Shown: positions 13,331-26,080, counted from the first letter of the stretch. The stretch: 64,000 bases of DNA from Epiperipatus broadwayi (GCA_028023455.1 JAQFVV010000030.1:3676501-3740500); one strand, 5' to 3'. Notes: a model not told the origin generated them from the letters alone. Numbers and translations are program-made.

Positions 13331-13539
13331 TATCAAGATAAATTTAGAAAGAGTAGAATAGTTGTTAAGGAGATAAATTTTGGGGGAACACCTTATTCCA
13401 GAAAATAAAAAGCAATTACATTTTATTCTTGAGTGTTTGCAATTTTTACAAAGTTCTATGAGAATTTTTCTTATAGCACTATTTATTTATCAAAATTGTT
13501 AAGGAAAGATGAAAAATCGAAATGGGCTGAAAACCATTC

Positions 13540-13960
13540 TGTTGAATTTGAGAAAATAAAATAAAAAATTTTAAATTCTGCAATCTTATATTATACTAAT
13601 TTCCAAGAAATATTTTATGTGCAAACAGACAGGATTGTGTATGGTCTAGGGGTAGTTTTATTCCAGTTGGACATGAAAAGAAGTCCTGTATCATATTTCT
13701 TGAATAGGTTGCTGAAGGGTGTGAAATTTGCACTGAGAAGCCTTAGCTAACGTATAAGATTTTCTGAAGTTCTGACAATATCTACTTGGATCTGAAATAA
13801 TAGTTATTACAGATCACAAGAGTTTAGAGTTTATCAGTTGGAGCTATTTGAATAATGAAAGACTAGTTACATAGAGTTTATTTCTTTCCCAATTTAATTA
13901 TAGGATATAGTATTGTAAAGGAAAAGATACTATTGTTGCAGATATTTTGAGTACCTATCA
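13540..13960 (+). pseudogene. RNase H relic of the gypsy-like pol
   Basis: After reverse transcriptase the frame reads FYVQTDR and then GLGVVLFQ (about 13615-13665), which is the first RNase H block (normally with a D-A-S). A degraded ITDHKSLEF-like block follows around 13800-13830, and an ADxLS-like end around 13935. Several stops interrupt it. In intact elements this domain removes the RNA strand during reverse transcription. Confidence 0.6.
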
Positions 13961-14403
13961 AAATAGACCCATGTCATATAAGTATAGATAATGTTTTTAT
14001 CATGGTCATCTCTCCAGGAATTGATGATTTGGCTGAAAATTATTTTAAAAATTTGTCAGCTTTACAACTGCAAGATTCAAACAATATTTGAATGAGAAGA
14101 TAGAATCTGTGGCTGTTAAAGGAATGATTAAAAGTAAAGTGATAGTAATGTATAAGTTAATTCAAAATTTGTTACAGTATAAAGTTAGGATAGACCATGA
14201 ACAATCATGGAGGATGTACCATTATGTTTTAAAAATCAGCTGATTTATTATGTTCATTCTCTTTATGGGTATTACAGTCCTGGAAAGGTAGAATATGTTG
14301 TGCACAGACTATTCTACTAGCCTGGACTCTATGCATCCATAGTGTACAGGCTCAAATACTGTGAGCTCTGCTTAAGATCTAAGTACACTCACAAATTGTT
14401 CAC

Positions 14404-15010
14404 TTGGACCTTATGGTCATTTTACATAGTCATTCCAATAATCTTTTAGCCATAGATTTCTGTGGACCCTTACCATCATTTAAAAAGTTTAAATTTATTC
14501 TGGTCGACTTACAATGTTTTTCTAAACTTGTGGGAGTCTATCCAGTGATAAAAACCAGTGCTAGAAGAATTGCAGTTTGTAATGATAGGTAAACCTAGGC
14601 CTATTTTGACACATCGTGATACATCTTTTCTGTCTAAAGAGTGAAAAGATTTGATTGAATGACAGAATATAAACATATTTTGTGATCAATTAGGAACACA
14701 CAGTCTAACCTATGTGAGAGAGTTATGCATAAGTTGGGTAGATTGTTTTGGGTACACCTAGAAAACAACTTCTGAAAGTGGGTAAATACATTGAAGGAAA
14801 TGGTTAATGATATTAATATAGCATTTAATGTTTGAATTAGCTACTATATCTGAAGCTATGTATAATAGTGATCTATCAAAGGTTAACTAAAATTTGAGAG
14901 AAATGGGATAGAAAAGAATTGACCAAGCCTCTCACAAGCCTTGTGTATTCAAAGCAGATTTCACATTTGTAAAGACTTCTTGAGTCAGTGGCCTGCAGAA
15001 ATATAGGTTT
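14404..15010 (+). pseudogene. Gypsy-like integrase relic
   Basis: The open piece 14404-14592 carries LLAIDFCGPLP, ILVDLQCFSKLVGVYP and so includes the first catalytic Asp of the DDE integrase core. The following sequence (about 14595-14640) reads as the second Asp block in degraded form (PILTHRDTSFLSKE). The region to about 15010 fits a decayed integrase C-terminal part. Stops and frame changes are frequent. No LTR, polypurine tract or primer-binding site can be shown at either end, so the insertion is old. Confidence 0.7.
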
Positions 15011-16189
15011 AAAAAGTTTTTAAACATGACTGTTCCAAATAAAGAGAAAAGTGGGAGAAAAACCCCTGAAGATACCTTCAATACCTGAAGTTGAACTCAG
15101 TAGCACCTACCAAATAAACAATTTTTAAAAAAATTAAGAGTATAATTTACCTCATAGTGTAGTGATGATAATATGACTATACATATTTAAAAGTAAAAAG
15201 ATGTGATCTTTGTAATTTGGACATGACTAAAATATAACCTGTTGAACAAAAGATATTTATGAAATAGTAGTATATTAGTATTATTTTTTGTTGTTGTAAA
15301 AATACTTGATACCAGAACTGAATAGTCAATGGTGAAAAATCTACTAAATAGTATGGAATATGGAAAAAGAGGAAATAATTCTTAAATGTTTTTGTTCATA
15401 GTTTCTTATGTATTATTTTGGAGTGTTATGTAATCCTAAAGATAGAAATATTTTGAAATCACTTAAAGAAATGAGATATATGGGTATTTGCTTAATAATT
15501 ATGATAGATGGTGATTTATAAATATTAGGTGTTAATTAGTAATAGTTGATCTTAAATAAATTTTAGGAGTGCTGAATAATTTTGTTTATGGATAAAACCT
15601 CTGGAACATGAGTTTATCCTCAAAGTTAAATAATGGAGGTAATCGTAAAAGGAATACTATATTGGAAAAACAAGTTGGAAATGCATTATATGAATGAAAC
15701 TTTATTAATGTTTTGGAAGTATCATAGTGAGAATGATAAGTCAGTTTTGATGTAAAAATTTAGGTATAGAGTGTCATTTTGTTTGGCTATAATAAATTTC
15801 AGGTTATATTATTGATAAGAGGTTATTAAAAGAGAGAAAAATATAAAGGGTATAATTCACAAGTATTGTAAAGGCTAAAAAGAATACAGATATGTATGGT
15901 ACATTCTTAATAAAATACTAGTTAAGCCAATGCTTTGTTAATAATGATCTTTTTGACATATTATATATTAGAGATACACAGTAAAGTAATAGAAATATAT
16001 AGAGAGGATGGGAATAATAAGGTTTTGTCTTGCTTTAGTGGAAATGCTGATGGAGTATTCAGGATTTGTGATGATTAAATTGTTAAACAATATATCTAAA
16101 AAATGAAAAAAGATGAAGAAATAGATGTTGGTAAGTATATATTTGAGTAAAAATGGTTCATTGAATACATTATAAGTAACAGTAAAGTT
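15011..16189. other. AT-rich stretch after the pol relic
   Basis: No supported gene. It may contain the remnant 3' part of the gypsy-like element, but no LTR-like repeat of the upstream flank was found by eye. The minus-strand frame 15968-16195 is hydrophobic and AT-driven. Confidence 0.45.
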
Positions 16190-16262
16190 AAACAAGGCAA
16201 AACTCTACATACAGTAGTGCCACCCTGTGACAACCAGAATAATCAATGGATGCCAGAAGGCT
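16184..16262 (+). repeat. Dispersed repeat with GGCAAAACTC / CAGTAGTGCCA, copy 1
   Basis: The block GGCAAAACTC, then CAGTAGTGCCA and a CCAGAATAA stretch, recurs at 44563-44630 (+) and in reverse at 53865-53940. Three copies in one window point to a dispersed element. No protein motif is clear. Confidence 0.55.
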
Positions 16263-16304
16263 TGTGCATAAAATCCACCAAAATGTATGGTTGCTGAACT
16301 GAGT

Positions 16305-16440
16305 TCAGACCCATATGACTATATAAGCTATTGAGCTTAGATTGAAAATATTATTGTGTTTTCAATTTCATTCACATAGTTTTGTAGTTAAGTAGAGATA
16401 AAAAGAGGCTGCTGGAGGGTTGCATTATATCCCAAGATCT
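16305..16440 (+). repeat. Dispersed repeat starting ATATGACTATATAAGC, copy 1
   Basis: It shares ATGACTATATAAGC, GGCTTAGATTG-like, TTTTCA, GCATTATAT and ATCTAG blocks with 39505-39640. That second copy runs on into a hammerhead-like motif. Copy 1 ends in a poly-T run before that point. Confidence 0.5.
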
Positions 16441-16444
16441 AGGT

Positions 16445-17610
16445 GCTGTTGTTAGTTTTTTTTTTTTTTTAAATTATTTTTGTCAGTAAAGAGATTTTGT
16501 ACCAACTGAAATATTAAATAAATTTTTATATATGGTAAAATGTTAGTCATATTTTTTTCTCTTCTTCTTTAATTTTAAGAGTGAATATTTTAATCTGGAC
16601 TGCATTGGACTATGTTACCAGGACAATATATAATAATGGACAAAGAAATGTTTATTATTAATTGTTGTTTGTAAAAATTGTCAATTGGCTTTATTCATTT
16701 TAAAAATAAATATGTACATAATTAAATTTATAGCTTTGATAAAATTATTATCTTTATTACATATATTTTCATTACTGCATTCATAATAGTATGTTATAAA
16801 TAATACATCTAAATATTTAATGTCTCCAGTATATTTGTTATTTTATTTGCATAATATTATATTTGAAAGACATGTAAAAATATATTTCCATTGTAGTATG
16901 GTGAGAATATAGTCTGAATTGTTTACTTTATGTTGGATGAAAGTTTCTCTTACATCAATGGAAAAAAGTTTATAAATAAAACTAAGCTGATTAAATGATC
17001 TTTCTCTTATTTTACCTTCAGTAGAAAGTGAATGTAAATTTCTTCATCTATTTTTTTGCTTGTTTTTAAAGGTATATGATTATAAAATGGATAGAATGAC
17101 AGGGTGATAATAATAATGTTCATTTGTGGGTTTGATAGGATTGTTGAATTTGTGAGAGGTGACAATTTATTAAAAATAGAAAATTAATTCTTAGCATTTT
17201 TAAAAATAATGAAATGTTTATTTACAATAAAAATGGATATTATCTATTTTTCAATGATGAAGTCTAAATGCTAACAATAAAAAAATATATACAAAGATTA
17301 TGTCCACCTGTTGATATAATTTTATGAACTTCATGGATTATTTATGCACAAGATATAAATGTGTTCAACTTCCATAGCATCATCATGGTTGAAACTAGCA
17401 TATGTTCACTTGTAATGTTTTATAAATTAATTACTTGCTAAATGAAGGTATCTACATTCTATCATCATATATATGGATTAGTGTTTGTGTACTGAAAATG
17501 TCATAGATCAGATGCCTGCTAAATAAAAGAATAAATTTGGATATTAGCTTTTCATAATATTTCTCCCTTTTTTGAAATAACAAAACATCATTAGTTGTAT
17601 TTTAATTATA
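16445..17610. other. AT-rich non-coding stretch
   Basis: No gene, RNA or repeat that I can support. Confidence 0.5.
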
Positions 17611-19425
17611 ACCCTTTGAGACCGAAAACCGCTTTTTTACGCATTAAAAAAAGTTTACAATTTCGACCGCAATAGCGTGCAAACCGTATACGTCACAGTT
17701 ACGCTTTTTTTTCTTTCTCTCCGCCATTTTTCTATCTTTTTGTACGTCTAAAAATTTTTTCTGTGCGATGAAAATTAGATTTTTTATAGCAATTTTTGTA
17801 AAGTACATTATTAAAATTTTGTAAATTTTTTTATCTTTCTAGATTTTATCAACGGATAAAAAAAATATACGGAGAAAACAATTATTTTCGCCGCTGAATG
17901 TAATTATCATTCTAACGAACTTTTCTGTTGATGTGTTTGATTTTGAGGTTTCGTATTCCCCATTACCCGTAAGTATTCATCATCATCTGATATATAATAA
18001 TTGCTTGTAATTCCTTTGGGTTATTTATTTTATTTTATTTACTGTTTTTATACATTTCATTGTAGATAAGTTTTTATTCATTTTATAGCATACTTTGCTA
18101 TTATGGTTTGCTATGTAATAATGCATAATTTAGCTCACCCTTACCCTCATGATATTCCAATAATATAGTAATTATTTTTTACATGCATAACTTAGAATTT
18201 ACTACGTTTTTATTCATTTCATTGTAGATAACTTTTTATTCATTTTATAGCATACTTTGCAGATAAGTTTTTATTCATTTTATAGCATACTTTGCTATTA
18301 TGGTTTGCTATGTAATAATGCATAATTTAGCTCACCCTTACCCTCATGATATTCCAATAATATAGTAATTATTTTTTACATGCATAACTTAGAATTTACT
18401 ACGTTTTTATTCATTTCATTGTAGATAACTTTTTATTCATTTTATAGCATACTTTGCTATTATGGTTTGCTATGTAATAATGCATAATTTAGCTCACCCT
18501 TACCCTCATGATATTCCAATAATGTAGTAATTATTTTTTACATGCATAACTTAGAATTTACTACATTTTTATTCGTTTCATTATAGATAACTTTTTATTC
18601 ATTTGAGAGCATACTTTGCTATTATGGTTTCCTATGTAATAATGCATAATTTAGCTCACCCTTACCCTCATGATATTCCAATAATGTAGTAATTATTTTT
18701 TACATGCATAACTTAGAATTTACTACGTTTTTATTCATTTCATTGTAGATAACTTTTTATTCATTTTATAGCATACTTTGCTATCATGGTTTCCTATGTA
18801 ATAATGCATAATTTAGCCCATGATTTTTCAATAATATAGTAATTATTTTTATCCCCATAACTTACACTTTACTAAAGTTATTACTGTTATTTTTTTTTTG
18901 ATCCACACTAAAACCTTGCATTTCTAATCCACACAAAACCTTGCATTTCTAATAGATATCCTGCATAGAGGGCCTAGAAAAACAACTGCTTGCAAGAATA
19001 GAACATACAGGGTGTCAAGCAGAAAAACAAAATTGAAATGGTCACCTTTTGCCACATTACACCAACAATCTGTAACTCAGGTAGGTCATGTTATATATTA
19101 TTTTTTTCTGCATTTTATGACGAATGTGATGAAGCTGTCTATGAAATTGTCATTTTAGGCTATACCTTTCAAAATTGAGAGTTTGTGAACCAATGTAAAA
19201 ATAAAGATTTTAAAAATGTGAAAAATATCATTTTTTTTTTAATTATTTTTTGTGGTAATGACTACTTTATCAGCTTTATAACATTCTTTCATATTTGCAC
19301 TTTATAAAAATGTATGTATATATATTTATTTATTGTAATAAATTAGACATTTTATTTAAAATTGTAGGTCCTGTAATTTTTTTTGAAAATTAAAAATGGC
19401 CGTTCAGGTCTCTATGGGCATTAGA
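17611..19425. mobile_element. Candidate non-autonomous DNA transposon with internal 161-bp satellite
   Basis: The left end reads CCCTTTGAGACCGAAAACCG (17611-17630). The right end, read in reverse from about 19425, gives CCCATAGAGACCTGAACGG, an imperfect inverted match. The CCC start and an AT-rich flank recall piggyBac-type ends, but no clean TTAA duplication remains. The left 350 bp is richer in CpG-containing words (CCGCAATAGCG, CCGCCATTTT) than its surroundings. The interior is the tandem repeat. No transposase is present. The call rests on weak inverted ends. Confidence 0.35.
18063..18890. repeat. About five tandem units of 161 bp
   Basis: Units begin with GTAGATAA at about 18063, 18224, 18421, 18582 and 18744, and carry GCATACTTTGCTAT, ATGCATAATTTAGCTCACCC and TTTTTACATGCATAACTTAG. 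The second unit holds an extra 36-bp internal duplication (about 18225-18290). The last unit is shorter and more diverged. Spacing of 161-162 bp is otherwise constant. Confidence 0.9.
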
Positions 19426-20877
19426 ACTATGATACTATTTTGGAAATTTCATATCTAAAGACTATTTGCTCAGGTCATTTGCTTATATTTATCATTATTA
19501 TTGCTATATATTTTTTATTTTCATTTAAAATATATAGTATTTAGTGATATAAAGAGTACTATAATTTTAGGTTATGTGGTGATCTATTTACATATCTAAA
19601 TATAAGAAAGTTATGTTTTCCTAAGTTTGAGTTTATAATTTGCAGCATGGTAATTTTTGTTTTAATTTAAAATATTCAATTTTTTATTGATTGATTATAA
19701 ATTAATTTCAGGTATATCACTTATATTAGGAGTTCAAAAGAATTATATCATAATAAGTATCTATTTCATTTTGTTCTCTTAAGTATGTGTATATATATAT
19801 ATATATTCGATTAACTATATTTTTGTATGAAGTGTTAAAAAAATATATATCCTAAACTCTCTTATATTTTGGAAATTATAAATGATTTATAATATATTTA
19901 TGTTGCATAAACATATGTGTTTTGTATTTAAGATTCAGTAGATGAAAATTGATGTGCAATCACCTATTTAAATATAAAATTAATGTCAAGTGAAAATCTA
20001 TTTTATTAAGCAGAATCAAAATATATGTGTATATATTTTAAATGTTTATTTGTCAAATATACTATATTTCATTTTAATTTATATCCATTTGTTAAAAATT
20101 TTGAATTAATTTAAAACAAGTAAACTTGTTTGGTTTTCATTCAATTTTACAATGCAAATTTATTAGTTAATTATATTTGGATGAGATGATATTTACTAAT
20201 TAATTATGCTCCATAATTCATTAGAAGCACTTAAAAAATAATTTGGAAATCAAAACCACAGGATATGTAAGAAAATATATTACATATAATTTTGTCTTTG
20301 TATTGAATTTATGTTTATTATTTGAACAGATATAGATTTTTTTATATAGCAATAAAGTAATTGATTGACATTCTTAAATATTTAATAAGTAATTAGAAGC
20401 TTATTGTAATTATTTTGTTAGTAACAAAGAATTATATTAAGATACAAACTATATGTGAATTGATTTGATGGTTGATAAAAGTACTAATATTATAGTCATT
20501 GAAGAGGAGTAAAGGTAATTTCAATTAAATGTACCTATATTTTATTTTATATCATTTTTGATTAAAGTAAATATTGTATTAAGTCAGTATACAGACATAA
20601 AGATTGTAATCTTATTCAGTTATAGAGCTTGTAATAATAATGTATTTTATTGTTAAAAATTATAATGATTTGCTTTAATTATATTTAAAGTTCATCAAAG
20701 TAAATCATAAATTCAGTTTAAATATTAAATTTTAATATTTGATTATAACAATTATTAATAACCTTTCATATGTTTTGATGAGTATAATCTAAAATTTTAA
20801 CAATTTAGTTTTATTAAGATTGCAAATATGATATTATCATTATGGTCATTTGAAATCTTTTTTTTAAGATATTAGAA
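19426..20877. other. Very AT-rich non-coding stretch
   Basis: Nothing recognisable. TA-rich microsatellite at 19791-19805. Confidence 0.5.
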
Positions 20878-21736
20878 AATATAACTTACTATTAAAAATT
20901 TATCAGCTGAACGTTTTCGAGGAACCATGCCTCATACTCATAGCCTTCATGAAAAGTGTAATAAATATATGCAAATGTAAATATTCAAATAAGCTACTGT
21001 TACGTAGCCCATTTTTTCGAGATCTCGAAGCATGTGTCCTTTCTGTTAATGGCATGGATGTCTCTATTAATATAGAATGCCTCCTTTATTTTTCTCCTGT
21101 AATCATTTGGCTCTGAACATAAAATAATGGGGTTGGCAGGTATGAAGTTGTGCCCAGATTGTTTACTATGTTCGAAAAATATGGATGTGTTGCTGTTCGT
21201 TTGAGCTCTGTTGAATGTGTAACGATGTTGAGCCAATCTGGTATTAATTGTGGCTTTCGTTTCCCCATAATATGTAGCGTGGCATCCGGCTTGAGGGCAG
21301 GAAATAGAGTACACCACGTGTGGGGTGAGCGATCGATCAATGTGGTCTTTAGAGTTATTGATCAACCTATTGGAATTGGGTGGAATCGTTACACATTCAA
21401 CAGAGCTCAAACGAACAGCAACACATCCTCCGTATTTTTCGAACATAGTAAACAATCTGGGCACAACTTCATACCTGCCAACCCCATTATTTTATGTTCA
21501 GAGCCAAATGATTACAGGAGAAAAATAAAGGAGGCATTCTATATTAATAGAGACATCCATGCCATTAACAGAAAGGACACATGCTTCGAGATCTCGAAAA
21601 AATGGGCTACGTAACAGTAGCTTATTTGAATATTTACATTTGCATATATTTATTACACTTTTCATGAAGGCTATGAGTATGAGGCATGGTTCCTCGAAAA
21701 CGTTCAGCCGATAAATTTTGAATAGTAAGTTATATT
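20878..21736. mobile_element. Penelope-like element fragment in head-to-head (palindromic) form
   Basis: Two arms, 20878-21226 and 21385-21736, are near-perfect reverse complements of about 350 bp, separated by a 158-bp spacer. Each arm encodes, reading outward, the C-terminal half of a GIY-YIG-type protein and then the same 3' non-coding tail. The spacer holds the N-terminal half in minus orientation only. Penelope-like elements are known for such inverted and partly duplicated ends. The shared tail contains a GAGG...CCTCGAAAACG hairpin at both ends of the palindrome (20921-20934 in reverse and about 21681-21706). Confidence 0.75.
21000..21400 (-). pseudogene. GIY-YIG endonuclease domain of a Penelope-like element (5'-truncated)
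   Basis: On the minus strand the frame 21464-21000 encodes 154 residues. The first 25 or so are antisense of the inverted arm and not part of the protein. The genuine part carries VVYSISCPQAGC, ATYYGET and TRLAQHRYTF, which match the GIY-YIG nuclease core: the two Tyr motifs about 13 residues apart, then the Arg and His of the first helix. It ends with an EAFYINRDIHAINRKD stretch and a stop at 21002-21000. A pair of Cys between the Tyr motifs is usual in Penelope-like endonucleases. The reverse transcriptase half is absent. The + strand frame 21150-21614 repeats the C-terminal half from the other arm but reads antisense in the middle. Confidence 0.8.
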
Positions 21737-22249
21737 TTCTCTAATTAATAATTACAATTAAGTATTTTTGTTTTTACATATAAGGAGAAATTAAAACCAT
21801 ATTTAAGATATTAGATTTTTTTTTTAAATATAATTTCTAATATGTTTTGTTTTCAGATATTGGAAAACTATAAAAGTGGACTAATTGGAGAGTGTTGGTT
21901 CAGTATGAAATATTATCTTAGATGGACATTTTATTTTTTCAGATGTTTTTATTTATATATTTCAAGAATGTATGATAAAAGTGGGAATTCTAAATGAAGT
22001 AATTATTTTCCTCTTAATAAACAATATTTATATTAAATTTTTAATTGATCATTTAATTTTTACTTATATTTAATATTTTTTGTATAAACATTATTATATA
22101 GCATTGGATTAAATTACCTGCAATAATTATGTTTTAATTAAAATACGACAATAACAAAAACAAAAAGCAATTGATTATATCTTTAATAATTAATAAGTTT
22201 TTAATCCGTGTTTTTATGAAAAAAAATAATTATTTTTGTACAATGCTTA
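21737..22249. other. AT-rich stretch between two Penelope-like fragments
   Basis: No gene or repeat that I can support. Confidence 0.45.
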
Positions 22250-22261
22250 CATAACACCTTT

Positions 22262-22310
22262 CAACATCAACAGTTTCGATTGCCCATGCAATCTTCTTCA
22301 GAACTATAAA
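22262..22310 (-). ncRNA. Hammerhead-like hairpin of a Penelope-like end
   Basis: Read on the minus strand: CUGAAGA (22301-22295), one extra A, a perfect 6-bp stem GAUUGC / GCAAUC with loop AUGG, then GAAAC. The CUGANGA and GAAA boxes fit the hammerhead core. The additional A before stem II does not, so activity is doubtful. The same motif occurs twice at 42.6-42.7 kb. Confidence 0.45.
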
Positions 22311-22961
22311 AAAAAAAAATTAAAATTGCAAAGATGCATCTATAAAAAAATAATTAAAAAATATCAAAGTTTTAATAAGTTTTAGTCTTTTCCATTACAT
22401 TAATATCTTTCAAAACTTTAACTAAAGTTTATTTTTAAACTATTGATGGTAATACCCAAACAACAAACGTTACTATCATATTTTTTTAAAACAATATACG
22501 ACTAACTTAGGAACTAATATATTACCCTGATAATTTATTTTAAAAAATCTTGTGTCTGATTTGCTGACTATAGATAATTACGATTTACTATTTTAAAAAA
22601 AGAACATTTTTTATAAGTAAAAAAATATCATCTAATTTATATCATATTTACAATTTTTTTTATTAATCTATAGCAATAAGTCAATCAATTAAAAAAAAAC
22701 TTATTTTGTATTTATTTTAAAAACGATTTTATTTCACTAATTACACTTTATATAATACGAAGTTATATGTCACAAATTAAACAGTTCTATTAATGATTGT
22801 GCGATGGTGAACTCACATTTTGCTTAGGACATAAAGGGTATCCCGTATTAAAATTTCCCTGTGATCACATTTTAATTTTTAATTATTTTGGCATGTATTT
22901 TAAATCTCTATAAAATTGTTTACTTCAGCATTCATGGAACTGTCGAAGGGAATAACATTGT

Positions 22962-23162
22962 TTATTTTGAAAAGTTGCTTTGTATCTTATTATCCATGTG
23001 AATTTTAGCAGAGATAACAGCAGCTCTTATTGTTTTTTGTCTCCAACCAGGAAACCTGATGTCAATATCTTGTTTAGTGAATTTCTGGAGAATATTACTT
23101 GCTTCGTATTTATCTAACAACTTAAACATTGGGGTTTTTTTTTCAATTAGTCCAGTTTCCAC
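22962..23162 (-). pseudogene. Short unrecognised frame with protein-like composition
   Basis: A 66-codon minus-strand frame starting at a GTG, directly preceded in frame by a TAA close to 23170. It contains FPGWRQKTIRAAV and a mixed charged composition that is less AT-driven than other frames here. No family recognised. It could be a relic exon of a transposase or host gene. The in-frame stop leaves no obvious splice-acceptor reading. Confidence 0.25.
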
Positions 23163-25329
23163 ATTTTACTGTAAAGTTAATAAATGATTGATGCTAATTT
23201 ATATATCATATTTTTAAAAAAAAAAAAGATTAAATATTTAAAGGTTTAATACAATTATCAGAAACATTTATATTAATATGTCTTTAAGTCAGATAAATAG
23301 TTTTATATCCTTTAAAAACATAATATTGATTTTTTGTTAAATAATATTTTTATTACTAAAGATTGTTTTAATATTAAAATATTTTTATATTTACAAATGT
23401 TTTTATTGGGTTTGGATTGCTGAGTAGGTAGATTATTAAAAGTATTAAGTTTGCTTTAAATGGATTTAATTACATCATTTTTGCTAGGGATGTTTTTAAG
23501 AACATTACACAGATCTCCATTGTCAACAATCTTTTAATTAGCAATTCCATGGCAACCAGACGAACAGGAAAATTGATTGCTATTTTAATTAGACTGTTGA
23601 TAGTTATCACCATGGTAACATTGTGTTGATTCAGATAAAAACGTTTTTGACTTTTATTTGTAATTAGAAGCAGAGAGAGATTATTCCAGATTTAAGATCC
23701 TTAACGATATCAGTTTAATTGAATATTCTCTTTTTAAAAAAAAAATATTAAATTTTAAAATTGCTTATTTTGACATATGCTAGAATGTTGGCTATTAAGT
23801 TTAATCTAAGGGCGAATTAAAGAACACATTATATTGAATGCTTATTTTATGATTGGTATTCTTACTTTTTCTTCTTTTATAAAAATATGATTTTTATTTT
23901 AGTTCATTTTGTTTTGAAATCAGATATAAATGATCTTTGATCATTGTTTACAGATGCTGAAGTGACATCATGGTTTTGATTTTAGGTGGCATTTATTATT
24001 CCACCTTCTGAGTTAAATCTAATTTTTGTGTCCAAATATTATATCAATTTATGATAATGATACTTTTAAAAACAATATCATCTTGATTAAAAAAGACTAA
24101 ATTCTAAAAAAAAAATTATTTTTTATACGATATCGTTATTAATTTCTACTTAGAAGATTACTTATGTTTTGTTTTTCCTAATTATTTTTGCAATACTAAT
24201 TTTTAGAACCAAAAGTCTAAATAAATTAGTTATCCATTTATTCCTTTTCTTAATTGCTTTCTAGTCATCTTATTTTTATTGTTACCTCAAAAAGTTGATT
24301 TTATTTATATACATTAATTCGGTGACCTTGTTGAATTTTGCAGTTTTCTATCATTAAATTTAATATAATAAATAATATTCAAAAAATTTTCATGTCTGAT
24401 GTTTTGATTAAGAATCCTTTTTTGTTTCACCAGAGGAAAAAAAATTATCTGAAGAAGACTGCTAGTCAGTTAAAAATGTCTCAAATAAACAAATTTTATA
24501 CATTTCAAAAATGAAGTGGGAAAAAATAAATATTTTACAATATATAATGAAGAATTAGATGCAGTATTAACAACAAAAGTAGAGTTTAAATAATTTATGT
24601 AAAAATTGTAATTTAAGTATATTATAAAAAGTCTATACTTTTAAGTTTAACACAATATATTATAGCTTCAATAACATAAATCAATTTTATGTTCTTTGTT
24701 GTTGTTGTTGTTGTTATATGTTGCTTTTTATAGACACATTATGTATTTATATAATTTGCTGTCAATATTTAATAATTTAAGCTTATTTACTGTTAATTTA
24801 AAATTTTGATTTATTATTAATTTTTATAATATATTTTATAGTGTAAACTTAATAAATCATTATTATTTTTCAATAGACTCCACATTAAACTTTTTTATTA
24901 TTATTTTATTCACTTATTATAAAATTTTATTAAAATTAACACCAAAACTGAACTATTTCTTTATATATATAATTTTTGAATAAAATAGCAGTTTTTCTAG
25001 TAAACTTTATCTTTTCAAATTCATTTCTTTTTATATGCTTTTTTAAGTTTTGGAATGTTTTATTTTTAAAATTTTTTATTCTACTTTTTTTTGTCATAAT
25101 TTTTTCTCTTTTATCTTATAATTTTTTTAATATATATATATTTAAAGATCTCAATTCATAGTTTGAAGAGGAAGAGGGGAGAAGTGTACTACATCCTGGT
25201 GCAACAATTTATGTTAATAATCAAAGTATACCATATATTTTTAATATTTAAATTTTTTATACATTTTAAATAGTAAATAATAAATATTATTTTAATTTTA
25301 TTTTATAAGTTATATATACTTAAATGTGA
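23163..25329. other. AT-rich non-coding stretch
   Basis: No gene is supported. The + frame 24976-25161 is Phe-rich and AT-driven. A short GTT microsatellite lies at 24696-24714. Confidence 0.5.
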
Positions 25330-25505
25330 TTCTCAAGAGATTGTAAAAGACCCAGAAGGAGACCACATGTGAGATGGTTGGATGAAAGAAGACAGTTTGC
25401 AGGGTGATGTGGAAAAGAGACGCTAAAGATCAGAGAAGATGGTTTGAACTTAGAGAGACCTTCATCATGCAGTGGATTGATAATGGTTGTTGATGATGAT
25501 GATAT
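25330..25505 (+). mobile_element. 3' end fragment of an RTE-type LINE with GAT-repeat tail
   Basis: The sequence reads as the end of RTE ORF2 (a DPRRRPHVRWLDE-like segment, then a CGKE...IREDGLNLERPS-like segment). It is followed by the short 3' tail CAGTGGATTGATAATGGTTG and a (GAT)n run at about 25490-25503. It matches the 3' ends at 30330-30470 and, in reverse, 58085-58290. A dead, 5'-truncated copy. Confidence 0.75.
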
Positions 25506-25634
25506 ACTTTCAATATACTTTTATTAATTAAAATCAAAGAGTAATGAACTTAAAGAGAATAAAGAATTACATGATATCAATATTATATTTTATATTTGAT
25601 AATAATCGTAATTGTTTTAGAATGGAAATGATGT

Positions 25635-26080
25635 GTATTAAAATTCATAGTAAAATGTTATTGATCCTAGTAAGTATGTTGTGAGAAATTTACTTACTGT
25701 CAAAAAGTTTAATCACTAGGATATGTCAGATTGTGTCAGTTTGATATCAGAATAATATTCATACTTAGAAATGTTATTGCTATTATGGTGAAGGTAAAGC
25801 ATTGTTAATCTTTGTGTATCAAACTGATTGCAATGTGAAATTTCATTTATTTAAAAATTATGCTCTTATTATCATCTTCATTCAGTAGACAATGCTAAAT
25901 TACATGAAAGAATAATAGACCAATAAAATAAATGCAAATGATTTGTCCTGCATTTAGTGAATTTAACACAACACAACAAATCTAAAATTATAAAGATCAT
26001 TATCAAATTTATAAATTATCAAAAAACAAAAAATTTATAAAACAAAATTCAATAGATAACTAATCAAGAGCTGGTATTGT
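25635..26080 (+). repeat. Left arm of a 440-bp inverted repeat bounding 25.6-31.7 kb
   Basis: It is the reverse complement of 31286-31725 at about 95% identity by eye: one sampled stretch of 86 bp has two differences. The arms are 5.2 kb apart. They do not contain a frame or a known motif. Confidence 0.85.

Noticed and set aside
18063-18890. Regular repeats considered as a CRISPR array
   Set aside because: Units are 161 bp and contiguous with no unique spacers, in eukaryotic DNA. It is a minisatellite.
17611-19425. Confident piggyBac assignment
   Set aside because: The TTAA duplication is not visible and the ends match over only about 12 of 20 positions, so it is kept as a weak candidate only.
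21150-21614. + strand 154-codon frame taken as a second GIY-YIG gene
   Set aside because: Its middle reads the spacer antisense, and only the C-terminal half is nuclease sequence. It is a by-product of the palindrome.
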